Positions 6,194-6,280 of a DNA stretch of 6,280 nt are shown piece after piece (the first letter of the stretch is position 1; each line of letters starts with the position of its first letter). Made by a program: the position numbers and the translations under genes. This DNA is from Nitrospirota bacterium (lineage in GTDB: Bacteria; Nitrospirota; Nitrospiria; Nitrospirales; Nitrospiraceae): NCBI GenBank assembly GCA_004296865.1, contig SCVQ01000042.1, forward strand, positions 1 through 6,280. The letters are read 5' to 3'. Under the pieces are notes generated by a model that saw nothing but the letters and a program-made list of their open reading frames with translations, did no database searches and was not told where the DNA came from.

Positions 6194-6280
6194 GTGGAAC
6201 TGATTACCACTCATCTCAACGCGGACTTCGACGGCCTGGCCTCCATGGTGGCCGCGCGGAAGCTCTATCCCGGCGCGACC
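6194..6280 (+). CDS. N-terminus of a DHH-family protein, probably CBS/poly(A) polymerase fusion (partial)
   Basis: The first 29 codons, from GTG 6194, encode VELITTHLNADFDGLASMVAARKLYPGAT and then leave the window. H-L-N-A-D-F-D is the DHH phosphoesterase motif I (Asn9, Asp11, Asp13 as metal ligands). This particular opening is, from memory, typical of large proteins that fuse a DHH domain, CBS pair and a CCA-adding/poly(A) polymerase domain in Nitrospirota and deltaproteobacteria. Only the DHH start is visible here, so a stand-alone DHH phosphoesterase is an alternative. The start is fixed by family alignment: the ATG at 6186 and the GTG at 6192 lie in another frame that stops at 6203. There is no ribosome binding site, and the promoter abuts the start. 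Confidence 0.75.
   Translation, partial: MELITTHLNADFDGLASMVAARKLYPGAT

Overview
The window is GC-rich bacterial chromosome (roughly 60 % by eye) with short intergenic gaps and no tRNA, rRNA, insertion sequence, phage gene or CRISPR array that I could see. The gene set (a cytochrome-type fatty acid cis/trans isomerase, a TVP38/DedA-type membrane protein next to a MerA-like flavoprotein, a DUF3047 protein, and the start of a DHH-domain poly(A) polymerase-like protein) fits a Gram-negative bacterium with a periplasm. My best guess is the Nitrospirota (Nitrospira-like) or a deltaproteobacterial relative. This comes from family memory, not a search.

Layout. Positions 1-116 hold the 3' end of an unrecognised + strand gene. 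A small DUF3565 putative zinc-binding protein follows at 160-345 (+). Converging on it with a 17-nt gap is a minus-strand fatty acid cis/trans isomerase gene (2793 down to 363). Its N-terminal signal/lipobox/haem-c segment and its large C-terminal segment lie in different reading frames. The two join cleanly at one surplus A in an A4 run (2385-2388), so as given the gene is broken by a single-base frameshift.

A 177-bp divergent intergenic region (2794-2970) separates the isomerase from a + strand pair: a TVP38/TMEM64-family membrane protein (2971-3705) and, 22 nt later, an FAD/NAD(P)H pyridine nucleotide-disulfide oxidoreductase (3728-5269). The intergenic region holds back-to-back candidate -10 elements and a near-perfect 26-bp dyad at 2857-2882, a plausible operator or cruciform. 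After the reductase comes an intergenic stretch dominated by a long interrupted inverted repeat (5291-5370), then an exported DUF3047 protein (about 5407-6132). The window ends in the first 29 codons of a DHH-family protein (6194 onward). That gene's promoter sits so close to its GTG start that the mRNA may be leaderless.

How the genes may work together (inference). The isomerase alters membrane acyl chains from the periplasm using haem c. TVP38/DedA proteins are membrane proteins linked to lipid handling. The reductase keeps the redox-active CxxxxC motif but lacks both the lipoamide dehydrogenase His and the mercuric reductase C-terminal Cys pair. The divergent layout around a shared palindrome suggests a possible membrane-stress or membrane-redox module. 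The TVP38-reductase pair is the most functionally suggestive part, because its physiological substrate is not evident from the sequence.
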